From NCBI GenBank assembly GCA_964572685.1, contig CAZNFJ010000012.1, positions 1 to 48,296 on the forward strand: a stretch of 48,296 bases of DNA, in the 5' to 3' direction. Below the pieces are notes generated by a model that saw nothing but the letters and a program-made list of their open reading frames with translations, did not search any database and was not told the DNA's origin. Made by a program: the position numbers and the translations under genes. The stretch is from UBA2653 sp964572685. Lineage in GTDB: Bacteria > Pseudomonadota > Gammaproteobacteria > Legionellales > Legionellaceae. Shown here in pieces: positions 7,735 to 15,711 of the stretch (positions are counted from its first letter, which is position 1; every line of letters starts with the position of its first letter).

Positions 7735-8453
7735 ATCAAGCTGTTTTTATTTCAGATTTGCATCTCCATCCCCTGAATACTCAAATCCATCAACGTTTTG
7801 AGCGTTTTGTGGATTGGGCTAAAACTCATACGCAGTCTGTATATATCTTGGGAGACTTTATCCATGTTTGGGCAGGTGATGATCTCATGGATGATTATGC
7901 GTTTAAAGTTATCAAGCTGTTACAGTCATTGCATGAGGCAGGGGTAAGTGTATATTTTATGCCTGGAAATCGTGACTTTTTGATCGGTGAAAGATTTCTA
8001 AAAGAAAGTCATATGATTGCTTTAAAAGATCCGACCGTGATTTCCCTCGATGGCATGCGTATTTACTTAACACATGGCGATCGATATTGTAGCACTGATA
8101 TAGCCCATCAATTTTTAAGATTTTGGACTCGAAACTTTTGGTTTAAACCTTTGTTTTTGAAATTTCCGGCTCGATTCAGAAAGAGTTTAGTACAATCGGT
8201 TCGTGATTATAGTCAACAAAAGAAAAAGTCGGCCCGACCTTTTTATCCAATTGATACACCAAAGCTTTTCAAAGATATGTTAGCTCATCAGGTGATGACC
8301 ACTATCTATGGTCATATTCATCGAATGGGGCATCATGTTGATCAATATAACAATCTTGTTTTCAGAAGATACATTCTCAGTGATTGGGAAAAAAATATTA
8401 CCATCTTGTGTTATAATTTTAATAAGGGTTTGAAATTCAACTATATCGAGTAA
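7731..8453 (+). CDS. lpxH: UDP-2,3-diacylglucosamine diphosphatase
   Basis: LpxH hydrolyses UDP-2,3-diacylglucosamine to lipid X, a peripheral membrane step of lipid A synthesis. The 240-residue protein has the metallophosphoesterase motifs in order: FISDLHLHP, GDFIHVWAGDD, PGNRDFLIG, LTHGDRYCSTD and GHIHRMGHH. Length and motif spacing are standard. Its ATG overlaps the minC stop (ATGA), so translation is coupled to minC, an unusual pairing of cell division control with outer-membrane synthesis. A likely promoter for the next gene sits inside its last 45 bases. Presence of LpxH implies a lipid A-containing outer membrane. Confidence 0.94.
   Translation: MNQAVFISDLHLHPLNTQIHQRFERFVDWAKTHTQSVYILGDFIHVWAGDDLMDDYAFKVIKLLQSLHEAGVSVYFMPGNRDFLIGERFLKESHMIALKDPTVISLDGMRIYLTHGDRYCSTDIAHQFLRFWTRNFWFKPLFLKFPARFRKSLVQSVRDYSQQKKKSARPFYPIDTPKLFKDMLAHQVMTTIYGHIHRMGHHVDQYNNLVFRRYILSDWEKNITILCYNFNKGLKFNYIE
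8409..8417 (+). promoter_or_regulatory. Extended -10 promoter for the coiled-coil gene
   Basis: TGTTATAAT is a consensus extended -10 element (TG, one base, TATAAT at 8412-8417) placed about 40 bases before the ATG at 8457. No good -35 is seen at 16-18 bp, which extended -10 promoters tolerate. It lies within the end of lpxH. Confidence 0.5.
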
Positions 8454-8456
8454 GAC

Positions 8457-10109
8457 ATGAGCAATAATGACAGAGAAGAATTAGAAAAAAAAGTTACTAA
8501 TTCTCAAATAGAAGAGGTTGATGAATTAACTGCTATTTCAGATCAATCAATCATTTCTTTTGATAACATTATTGATGAACTTAATGCTCTTCTACTTCGT
8601 GAAGATGATGATTCAAAAAAGAGAGAAAAAATAAAAAAAATTGCAGAAGAAAATCAAAAGAGATTGCAAGACGCTGAAGGATTAGAACAAATAAAGAATA
8701 AAGAAGAGCAGGAGGTACGGGATAACAGGTTAGAGAGGCAAAAGCCTGAGCAAGAATTAAATTTAATTCTTGCTCGTAAAAGACAGAATGTTTCAGATGC
8801 TTACACAGAATTAGAAAATGCTCATCAAGCTCTTGAATCATCTAAAATTTCTCTGACAGATGCGGTATTGGTATTAGCTGTAAATGAAGCAAATTTGAAC
8901 AGTTCTACAAAGGATTTGGAAGATTTAAATGATCAGTTGAGTACAATGTCTGGTGAAATCAAAGAACTAGATGTTAAAGTCAATAAATTATTATCAAGTG
9001 CTGAAACTATAAAGTCAGTGGCTCAATCTGAATTAAAAGATACAACAGAGTCAGAGGCTCAATCTGAATTAAAAGATACAACAGAGTCAGAGGCTCACCC
9101 TGAATTACAAAAACTAAAAAGTGAAATCAGCGATAAAATAAAAGAACTTGATAATTTAAGTAAGCGTATTGAAGGACAATCCAAACAATGTGAAGATCTT
9201 AAATCTAAAAAAGAGATTGCTTTTGTCAAATATACTCATGCTCAAGAAAATCATCAGAAATTTCTTGGAGTCTATAAATCTGCTTTTGAAAAATACATTG
9301 GCGCTGTTAATAGCTACAATGAAGGGCTTAAAAGCGAACAACAGTTAGGAATTCCAGAATTTAAATTTGAAATACTAAATCTAGGATCAGAAAAAAAAGA
9401 GAACTCCACGCAACTATCTACTCTAAAGGCTTATGCAGATGATGAACATCAGGAGAATAAAGAAGAAATTATTGCTCCAAATATTCAAGAAGAACTTAAG
9501 AAAAAGGAAGAAGAAAGTAAAAAATTATCACAAGAAGAAAAGACTGCTTTAGATAGAATTGCGGAAGCAGAAAGATTCCAACCATCCTCTTTAAGTTCTC
9601 AAACAAGTTCAAGTCATAAAGAACTAGATGATACAGGTGATTTAGAAAGCACGAAAAGTGAACTTAAAAAATTGCTTCAGGAAACCACAAGCAAATATGA
9701 TAGTACAATAAAAAAATTGAGTGATATGAATTACTCAGATCCATTTTTAAATGCATTTCTTGTGGGAAGATTAGCAAATGTAAGGATCGCAAAGTTCTGT
9801 AAAGAAAACGAATTAAAAAAACTTATTAGAGAATCTGAAACAATGAATCCTAATGATGAACAAGCTCGAGTTGCTTTAAGAACGCGTTTGAATAACTTCA
9901 AGTCCAGAGAAGAATGTTATAATTATACGCCGCTGGCCGATTTAGCAGAACAAGGTCTTCAACAAATCGCCGGCTCTGCAAATGATTTAGCCAGTTATAC
10001 CAATATATATAGGGCATATAATGTGATGAAATCTGCATTTAAGAACAAAAATCCTGATCAAGATGATGATAAAAGTCTAAATCAAAGGAATTCACAACAA
10101 CTACCTTGA
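8457..10109 (+). CDS. Unrecognised coiled-coil protein with a C-terminal domain shared with the next gene
   Basis: I do not recognise this 550-residue protein. It is highly charged and helical, rich in Lys, Glu, Ser and Gln, with long heptad-like stretches from about residue 40 to 300 and again around 345-375. Residues about 189-217 contain a tandem 12-residue repeat (AQSELKDTTESE). There is no signal peptide and no membrane segment. Residues about 425-510, beginning near YSDPFLNAFLVGRLANVRIA, align with most of the protein encoded at 10198-10722, so the two are paralogues. A soluble scaffold or a secreted effector are possibilities, without direct evidence. An extended -10 promoter inside lpxH probably drives it. 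Confidence 0.75.
   Translation: MSNNDREELEKKVTNSQIEEVDELTAISDQSIISFDNIIDELNALLLREDDDSKKREKIKKIAEENQKRLQDAEGLEQIKNKEEQEVRDNRLERQKPEQELNLILARKRQNVSDAYTELENAHQALESSKISLTDAVLVLAVNEANLNSSTKDLEDLNDQLSTMSGEIKELDVKVNKLLSSAETIKSVAQSELKDTTESEAQSELKDTTESEAHPELQKLKSEISDKIKELDNLSKRIEGQSKQCEDLKSKKEIAFVKYTHAQENHQKFLGVYKSAFEKYIGAVNSYNEGLKSEQQLGIPEFKFEILNLGSEKKENSTQLSTLKAYADDEHQENKEEIIAPNIQEELKKKEEESKKLSQEEKTALDRIAEAERFQPSSLSSQTSSSHKELDDTGDLESTKSELKKLLQETTSKYDSTIKKLSDMNYSDPFLNAFLVGRLANVRIAKFCKENELKKLIRESETMNPNDEQARVALRTRLNNFKSREECYNYTPLADLAEQGLQQIAGSANDLASYTNIYRAYNVMKSAFKNKNPDQDDDKSLNQRNSQQLP
9021..9107 (+). repeat. 36-bp in-frame tandem repeat, about 2.4 copies
   Basis: Units at 9021-9056 and 9057-9092 are identical over 36 bp and a partial third unit begins at 9093. 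Each encodes AQSELKDTTESE. Perfect identity points to recent slippage or duplication, and copy number may vary between strains. Confidence 0.9.
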
Positions 10110-10197
10110 ACATTTTTTTAAGGGAACTCAATGGAAAGTATTTTTTTTGATCAAATTGTGATATCATCCCTTTATACATAACGAACCATAAATCAAG

Positions 10198-10722
10198 ATG
10201 CCTAACCAACAAGTTTTCCAAGTCACTCCAATAGAACAAGGTGATTCAGAAATTGATATTTCTCATGATTTAAAAAGTATGCAGACAGAGATTGATGCGT
10301 TGCTTTGTGAATGTGATAAGAAACACACGGAACTTTTAAATAAACTTAGTCTAAAGAATACAACAGATCCATTTTTAAATGCATTCATTGCCGGTAGAAT
10401 GATGAATGTTGCACTCTCCAAGTTCTTTAAAACAAAAGAGTTACAATGTCTGATGAACCAATCTCATGGCATGGATTCAAAAGATGCCGTCTCATTATTT
10501 GCTTTGCGAGAAAGTTTGTCTCATTATAAAGAGAGAGCGGCATATGATAATGTTCACCCCATCGCTGATATAATAGAGATGCTTAGTCAAAATATTGCTC
10601 CTACTCTCAATGAAATGGTGCCGTCAACAAGGCCACTTTTTAAAGCAGCTCTTGCGACATACAGCTTTTTCAATTCGACGCAACAAAGTGTAAATCAAGA
10701 GAATCATCAACTCACGCCTTAA
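10198..10722 (+). CDS. Unrecognised protein, paralogue of the preceding coiled-coil gene's C-terminus
   Basis: This 174-residue protein matches the C-terminal part of its neighbour: TDPFLNAFIAGRMMNVALSK here against SDPFLNAFLVGRLANVRIAK there. Further conserved positions are the spaced EL..L pair, ALR..L...K.R and P.AD..E. At the DNA level about 22 bases around the DPFLNAF codons are identical. The N-terminal 50 residues are helical and charged. There is no signal peptide or membrane segment. The ribosome-binding site is poor, so the start at 10198 is uncertain. The end overlaps the convergent miaE by 11 bases. The function is unknown. Confidence 0.7.
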   Translation: MPNQQVFQVTPIEQGDSEIDISHDLKSMQTEIDALLCECDKKHTELLNKLSLKNTTDPFLNAFIAGRMMNVALSKFFKTKELQCLMNQSHGMDSKDAVSLFALRESLSHYKERAAYDNVHPIADIIEMLSQNIAPTLNEMVPSTRPLFKAALATYSFFNSTQQSVNQENHQLTP

Positions 10723-11326
10723 TTGCAGGGCCGCTGTGAAACCGAAAGATAGCAGAAGGTGTTGTAATCAATCGGTTTTCCTCTTGTATAAATTTTTCAA
10801 TTCGATGTTCGATGTTTTTATCAACTTGCTGGGCAAGTTTCAGATAAACTTCAAAATGTCTTTGTTCAGCAAAAGCTAGATGTTTATAGAATTTGGTGAT
10901 GGGCTGATTTTCATCTAGGTAAGGAACAAGTGCAAAAAATCGCTCACAAGAACGAGCCTCGATGATAGCACCAATGATTAAATCATCCCTTAATCCCTCT
11001 TGATTGGAGGCATGACTGCGTAGCTGATGTAGGCCTTTGCCATAATCACAAGGAGCCAAAGGTTGTAGACGAACCCGATGGCTTTTCAATAGTTCTAAAA
11101 CTTTCTCAAAATGAAGCATTTCCTCTCTGACAATAGGCGACAAAGATTCAATCAAATCATCAAAGTGAGGATTTTTGCTAATTAAGAGTAAGGCTGAAGC
11201 CGCTGCTTTTCTTTCACAATGAGCGTGATCAATCAGTAGCATGGGAATATGGTTTTGGGCATATTCGCACCATGCTTTTGGGGTGGGTGCTTTTAGAAAA
11301 TCGATTAAATGTTGAGGAATGTTCAT
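10712..11326 (-). CDS. miaE: tRNA 2-methylthio-N6-isopentenyladenosine(37) hydroxylase
   Basis: MiaE is a non-haem diiron monooxygenase that hydroxylates the isopentenyl group of modified A37 in tRNAs reading U-starting codons. The 204-residue helical protein carries the expected iron ligands as repeated Glu and ExxH-type motifs: DHAHCERKAA, VREEMLHFEKV, IIEARSCERF and FAEQRHFEVY. Length agrees with the family. It is transcribed towards the paralogue at 10198 and overlaps its end. The companion enzymes MiaA and MiaB are not in this window. The reaction needs O2, consistent with the oxygen-dependent HemF encoded further on. Confidence 0.9.
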   Translation of the reverse strand: MNIPQHLIDFLKAPTPKAWCEYAQNHIPMLLIDHAHCERKAAASALLLISKNPHFDDLIESLSPIVREEMLHFEKVLELLKSHRVRLQPLAPCDYGKGLHQLRSHASNQEGLRDDLIIGAIIEARSCERFFALVPYLDENQPITKFYKHLAFAEQRHFEVYLKLAQQVDKNIEHRIEKFIQEENRLITTPSAIFRFHSGPAIKA

Positions 11327-11367
11327 ATGATTTTAAAAAGGGTTGATAATATCTAATTTTTTTTTTG

Positions 11368-11396
11368 ATGACAAATTTTTAGAAGTCGATTATATT
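11368..11396 (+). promoter_or_regulatory. Sigma-70-type promoter for the unknown gene at 11438
   Basis: ATGACA (11368-11373) and TATATT (11391-11396) are separated by 17 bp and lie about 40 bp ahead of the ATG. The -35 matches consensus at five of six positions. Confidence 0.5.
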
Positions 11397-11437
11397 CAAA
11401 AGTATATTGTTTAAAGTCTTGAGGATGAAATACCAAC

Positions 11438-12118
11438 ATGACTAGTTCAGATAATGCGCGCATGATAACGCCTTCTTCTTACATGTTGTTAATTGCTGAA
11501 ACAGTTTTAGGTCAATTTGACCTCTTTATCGATCCTCAAATTTTGTTAGAGGAGCTTAAAAATCCGCTTTCAACATATTCATTAATTATACAAACACCCA
11601 CATTCAATATTTTGAATCAACTGATTTTAGCTCAAGTTATCAGTTATCAACATTTTGTGCAAAAAAAACTAATCGATTATTATGCAAGATCAGCAAGTCT
11701 AAATGAACTGGTTGAAGATGAGAGCGGGGATTCTTTTTATCCAGAGACCATTCAATTGATGAAACAGTCTTGTTTAGAGAAAATAAAGAGTTCCGCTGGA
11801 ATTGAGCAAAATCTTTTGGATATTTTGGCAAAGACCAACCAAATCACTTTTGAATTTCTAAAAAAACAAACGATTGGTGTTGTAGCTTTACAGGCATTAG
11901 ATAATGAAAGTTTTAATCAAAAAATGAAGCCATGCCTTGAAAGTGCTAAATTGTTACGCGAACAATTACTTCAATTAAGAGAGGAATGGCGAGCGTATGC
12001 GATTGATTTTAATCAAAAATTCTCTAGCGTGATGCCTTTTGGTGTTGATGAACTAACTGATTTAGAACTTCGTTCTGAATTAGATTTTTTTCAAAATCTC
12101 GGATTAGGAAAAAATTAA
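11438..12118 (+). CDS. Unrecognised helical protein (226 aa)
   Basis: I do not recognise this gene. The 226-residue product is predominantly helical and acidic, with a leucine-rich N-terminal region (LLIAETVLGQFDLFIDPQIL) and a Gln/Glu-rich helix near residues 170-190. It has no signal peptide, clear membrane segment or catalytic motif. A credible promoter and a GAGGATG ribosome-binding region precede the ATG, and the codon use resembles its neighbours, so it is probably real. It stands alone between miaE (divergent) and ndk, which has its own promoter-like sequence. Confidence 0.65.
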   Translation: MTSSDNARMITPSSYMLLIAETVLGQFDLFIDPQILLEELKNPLSTYSLIIQTPTFNILNQLILAQVISYQHFVQKKLIDYYARSASLNELVEDESGDSFYPETIQLMKQSCLEKIKSSAGIEQNLLDILAKTNQITFEFLKKQTIGVVALQALDNESFNQKMKPCLESAKLLREQLLQLREEWRAYAIDFNQKFSSVMPFGVDELTDLELRSELDFFQNLGLGKN

Positions 12119-12160
12119 AAAATAGTTCCATCTTTTAATGTTATTTTAAGAGTATTCAGG

Positions 12161-12166
12161 TATAAT
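12161..12166 (+). promoter_or_regulatory. -10 element upstream of ndk
   Basis: A perfect TATAAT lies 36 bp before the ndk start. No strong -35 is seen at the usual distance, so the call rests on the -10 and its position alone. Confidence 0.35.
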
Positions 12167-12201
12167 GTGGCTTCTTTTTTTGTGTTATTATGGAGCATAA
12201 A

Positions 12202-12627
12202 ATGGCATTTGAATACACACTTTCAATTATTAAACCGGATGCAGTTGCAAAAAACGCTGTTGGTGAAATTCTTTCTCGTTTCGAAAAAAATGGATTAAAA
12301 GTTGTTGCTGCGCGCATGATGCATTTGAGTCCTGAACAAGCGGGTGAATTTTACGCAGTACATCGCGAACGTCCTTTCTATGCTGATTTGGTTAAATTCA
12401 TGACCTCAGGTCCTGTGATGGTTCAAGCTTTAGCCGGTGAAAATGCAATTGCATTGAATCGTGATCTCATGGGTGCTACCAATCCTAAAGATGCTTTACC
12501 AGGCACTATCCGTGCTGATTTTGCTGATTCTATCGATGCCAATGCTGTTCATGGTTCAGATGGTCCAGAAACAGCTGCTCAAGAAATTGCATTTTTCTTT
12601 AACGATAAAGAAATCTTTTTAAGATAA
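12202..12627 (+). CDS. ndk: Nucleoside diphosphate kinase
   Basis: Ndk transfers the terminal phosphate between nucleoside triphosphates and diphosphates through a phosphohistidine. The 141-residue protein is standard: TLSIIKPDAVAKN at the start, LSRFEKNGLKVVAARMM, MGATNPKDALPGTIR and the active-site NAVHGSDG with its His. The frame opens at 12190, but the ATG at 12202 has GGAG at good spacing and begins the conserved sequence. It opens the conserved gammaproteobacterial block ndk-rlmN-rodZ-hisS-yfgM-bamB-der, with 14 bases before rlmN. Confidence 0.97.
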   Translation: MAFEYTLSIIKPDAVAKNAVGEILSRFEKNGLKVVAARMMHLSPEQAGEFYAVHRERPFYADLVKFMTSGPVMVQALAGENAIALNRDLMGATNPKDALPGTIRADFADSIDANAVHGSDGPETAAQEIAFFFNDKEIFLR

Positions 12628-12641
12628 ATTGAGGAAAAACG

Positions 12642-13751
12642 ATGTCTGCATGTCAAAACCTTTTGAATCTTAACCCTTCAGAAATGGTTTCATGGGTGCA
12701 ATCCTTTGGTGAGCCGGCCTATCGTGCTCAACAACTTTTGAAATGGATTCATCAAGTAAGAGTCACTGACTTTAATCAAATGACTAACTTGAGTAAATCG
12801 TTTCGAGAAAAATTGCTAGCACATGCAGAAATTCGTTTACCCGAAGTTGTTTTAAGAAAACATGCGCACGATGGTACCCGTAAATGGTTGTTGCGCATGA
12901 GTTGTGGTAATAGCATTGAAACTGTTTTTATACCTGAGAAGCTTCGTGGTACTTTATGTATATCTTCACAAGTGGGTTGCGGTTTGAATTGTAGTTTTTG
13001 CTCGACGGCCAAACAAGGTTTCAATCGTGATTTGACAACAGCAGAAATTATTGGTCAGCTTTGGCTTGCTCAATATGAATTGGCCAAAGAGTACGGCGAA
13101 GATCATCGAAAAATTACCAATGTTGTGATGATGGGAATGGGCGAGCCTTTACTTAATTTCCAATCTGTTACGTCCGCTTTGGATTTGATGCTGGATGATT
13201 TCTGCTATGGTCTTTCAAAAAGACGTGTGACTTTAAGTACGTCTGGTCTTGTTCCTCAAATGCTGGAATTGAAAAAAAGAAGTCCGGTAGCTTTGGCCGT
13301 GTCTCTTCATGCGCCAAACGATGCTCTGAGAAATGAACTGGTGCCTGTAAATAAAAAATATCCATTACAATCGCTCATGAGTGTTTGCAAAACATATTTT
13401 GAGCATGAGCCACGAAGAAAAGTGACTTTTGAATATGTGATGCTCGACGGCGTGAATGATAAACCAGAACATGCCTTTGAACTATTAAAGATATTAAAAG
13501 ACGTTCCTGCTAAAATGAATTTGATTCCCTTTAATCCTTTCCCAAACGCTCCTTATCGTTGCTCCTCTCCAGAAGCAATCGCCAAGTTTCAATCAATTTT
13601 AATGTCAAAAGGTTTACATACAACAGTACGTAAAACTCGCGGTGATGATATTGATGCCGCTTGTGGTCAATTGGCCGGACAATTCCAGGATAAGACGACG
13701 CGTTCCATTCGTTGGCAAAAAAATAGCGTGTCAACGGTTGCTACAAATTAA
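12642..13751 (+). CDS. rlmN: Dual-specificity 23S rRNA/tRNA adenine C2-methyltransferase
   Basis: RlmN is a radical SAM enzyme that methylates A2503 of 23S rRNA and A37 of some tRNAs at C2. The 369-residue protein shows the radical SAM cluster ligands CGLNCSFCSTAKQGFNR (CxxxCxxC), the GMGEPL motif, and two further conserved Cys: one after the cluster in the family order and one in DIDAACGQLAGQ near the C-terminus that forms the methyl-transfer intermediate. GAGGAAAAACG provides the ribosome-binding site. It follows ndk closely and probably shares its transcript. rodZ downstream has its own promoter. Confidence 0.97.
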   Translation: MSACQNLLNLNPSEMVSWVQSFGEPAYRAQQLLKWIHQVRVTDFNQMTNLSKSFREKLLAHAEIRLPEVVLRKHAHDGTRKWLLRMSCGNSIETVFIPEKLRGTLCISSQVGCGLNCSFCSTAKQGFNRDLTTAEIIGQLWLAQYELAKEYGEDHRKITNVVMMGMGEPLLNFQSVTSALDLMLDDFCYGLSKRRVTLSTSGLVPQMLELKKRSPVALAVSLHAPNDALRNELVPVNKKYPLQSLMSVCKTYFEHEPRRKVTFEYVMLDGVNDKPEHAFELLKILKDVPAKMNLIPFNPFPNAPYRCSSPEAIAKFQSILMSKGLHTTVRKTRGDDIDAACGQLAGQFQDKTTRSIRWQKNSVSTVATN

Positions 13752-13753
13752 AC

Positions 13754-13782
13754 TTGGAATCGGCTTCATTCCTGAGTATAAT
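13754..13782 (+). promoter_or_regulatory. Strong sigma-70-type promoter ahead of rodZ
   Basis: TTGGAA at 13754-13759 and a perfect TATAAT at 13777-13782 are exactly 17 bp apart. The promoter starts three bases after the rlmN stop and would give a leader of about 50 bases to the rodZ start. It probably drives the rodZ-hisS-yfgM-bamB-der operon. Confidence 0.65.
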
Positions 13783-13839
13783 AAAATTTATTAAATTGTA
13801 CCAAGTGCATATCATTAAATGATGCTTATGGAGCATAAT

Positions 13840-14436
13840 ATGACCGATAACGACGTCATCAATACAAACAACAAACCTGGTTCTTATCTGGCAGCCGAGC
13901 GTGAAAAACGTGGAATTTCAATTGAGCATATTGCAAATAAGCTTAATTTACGTTCACAGGTTTTAATGCATTTAGAGGCAGATGAGTACGATGCCTTGCC
14001 TCAGCCTGTTTTTGTGAAAGGTTACATTCGAGCTTATTGTAAACATCTTGATTTGAATTGTGCAGATGAACTAATCAAGGCTTATGTTGCATTTATGCCC
14101 TTAGAGCCCAAATTTGAGCGACAAATGTGGCAAACTCAATTGCCGAAGGAATCAGAATCGAGCGAACGTTGGTTAAAATGGATCATGACTCTTTTTGCCG
14201 GAGCAGCATTGGTTGCTGTTGGTTTATGGTGGTATGAAAATAAACCCAAAGACGGTTACATTCCGGCACAACTATTACAGCAGGATGATGCGACTGAAAA
14301 GATGAAAGCAGCTGCTTTACAAAATGAAAACACACAGACGATTGAAAGTGCTAATGATTTATCGACAGTCCGTCAAGAACTTGATAATAAACCCATTGAA
14401 CAAAATATTGTTGTTCCTGCGCAGTCTTCGGAGTAA
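13840..14436 (+). CDS. rodZ: RodZ-like helix-turn-helix membrane protein, short form
   Basis: RodZ links the MreB cytoskeleton to the cell-wall machinery and keeps rod shape. The N-terminal HTH domain (about residues 10-75: YLAAEREKRGISIEHIANKL, then VFVKGYIRAYCKHL) matches RodZ, followed by one membrane segment at about 112-131 (WIMTLFAGAALVAVGLWWY). After it only about 65 mostly polar residues remain, so the usual periplasmic DUF4115 domain is missing; total length is about 198 against 337 in E. coli. The ATG at 13840 is chosen because GGAG at 13830-13833 fits it; earlier in-frame ATGs at 13819 and 13828 lack one. hisS starts three bases after the stop. Confidence 0.82.
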   Translation: MTDNDVINTNNKPGSYLAAEREKRGISIEHIANKLNLRSQVLMHLEADEYDALPQPVFVKGYIRAYCKHLDLNCADELIKAYVAFMPLEPKFERQMWQTQLPKESESSERWLKWIMTLFAGAALVAVGLWWYENKPKDGYIPAQLLQQDDATEKMKAAALQNENTQTIESANDLSTVRQELDNKPIEQNIVVPAQSSE

Positions 14437-14439
14437 GTA

Positions 14440-15711
14440 GTGTCCAATCGTTTTCAAGCTATTCGGGGATTCAATGATATACTCCCCGATTCTATTATAT
14501 TATGGCAACGCACTGAACGTGCCCTTCAAGAAGTAGCAAAGCTTTTTGCTTATCAGGAAATCAAGCTTCCTATTCTTGAGCAAACTCAATTATTCAAACG
14601 CACTATTGGAGAAGTCACCGATATCGTTGAAAAGGAGATGTATACTTTCGAGGATATGAATGGTGATTCGATTAGTATGCGACCAGAAGGTACTGCTGGG
14701 TGTGTGCGTGCCATGATTGAACATGGACTTTTAAGACAAGCCCAAAAAGTTTGGTACATGGGGCCCATGTTTCGTCATGAAAAACCTCAAAAGGGTCGTT
14801 ACCGTCAATTTTATCAATTTGGTGTTGAGGTATTTGGGATACCTGAAGTTTCTGTTGAATTAGAATTGATGTGTATGATCTATCAGATTTGGAAATCTTT
14901 AGGTATTGAAGACGCTGTTACACTTGAAATCAATTGTCTGGGTTCTTCTGAAGATAGATTACGTTATCGTCAAAAACTCATTCATTTTTTTGAGCAACAT
15001 TTGGATAAATTAACGCCTGAAGAACAGCAACGATTACAGCGCAATCCTTTGCGTTTATTAGATAGCAAATCTCCTGAAATCCAGTCGATATTAGTAGATG
15101 CGCCGCTATTATTAGATGAGGTTTCTTCGAATTCACGAATACAATTTGATTTGTTATGTCAAGGACTTGATGATTTAGGTATTGCTTATCGATTAAATCC
15201 TCGTTTGGTTCGAGGACTTGATTACTACCATGATCTCGTATTTGAATGGGTGACGCCACATTTAGGCAGTCAAGCGACTGTCTGCGCTGGTGGTCGTTAC
15301 AATGGTTTGGTTGAACAACTCGGTGGTTCTTTTGTTCCTGCTGTAGGTTTTGCAATGGGCTTGGAACGTATGATTTTATTACAAGAAAAGCTTTTGATGG
15401 ATGCTCAAGCTCACCATGATGTCTATTTGCTTACACAAGAAGCACAACCTTTGACAAGAACACATCATGTCGCATCTCGTATTCGACAAGAAGCGGGGCT
15501 TTCTGTTGAAATGAGTCTAGCTGCCACGAGTTTTAAAAGCCAATTTAAAAAAGCTGATAAAAGTGGTGCTCGTTATGCGGTCATTCTTGGGGAGGAGGAG
15601 CTGAATAATCAACGCGTGGGACTGAAGCCTCTCAGAAAAGGTGAATTGCACGATTCTCAAATGAATTGTACTGTTGATGAATTAATCGTTTGGTTGAGGA
15701 ATAATAAATGA
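14440..15711 (+). CDS. hisS: Histidyl-tRNA synthetase
   Basis: This class II synthetase charges tRNA-His. Motif 2 (GPMFRHEKPQKGRYRQFYQFG), the TMRPEGTAG-type region (SISMRPEGTAG), the histidine-binding LVRGLDYYHDLVFE and AGGRYNGLVEQLGG, and motif 3 (VGFAMGLERMIL) are all present, followed by an anticodon-binding domain (about residues 330-423). The start codon is GTG at 14440, with GGAG overlapping the end of rodZ. The stop overlaps the next start in ATGATGA, so translation is coupled. ispG, which commonly precedes hisS in gammaproteobacteria, is absent here. Confidence 0.97.
   Translation: MSNRFQAIRGFNDILPDSIILWQRTERALQEVAKLFAYQEIKLPILEQTQLFKRTIGEVTDIVEKEMYTFEDMNGDSISMRPEGTAGCVRAMIEHGLLRQAQKVWYMGPMFRHEKPQKGRYRQFYQFGVEVFGIPEVSVELELMCMIYQIWKSLGIEDAVTLEINCLGSSEDRLRYRQKLIHFFEQHLDKLTPEEQQRLQRNPLRLLDSKSPEIQSILVDAPLLLDEVSSNSRIQFDLLCQGLDDLGIAYRLNPRLVRGLDYYHDLVFEWVTPHLGSQATVCAGGRYNGLVEQLGGSFVPAVGFAMGLERMILLQEKLLMDAQAHHDVYLLTQEAQPLTRTHHVASRIRQEAGLSVEMSLAATSFKSQFKKADKSGARYAVILGEEELNNQRVGLKPLRKGELHDSQMNCTVDELIVWLRNNK

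Noticed and set aside
9021..9107. Repeat array as CRISPR or integration site
   Set aside because: Two adjacent units without spacers, in frame within a coiled-coil gene, are a coding tandem repeat.
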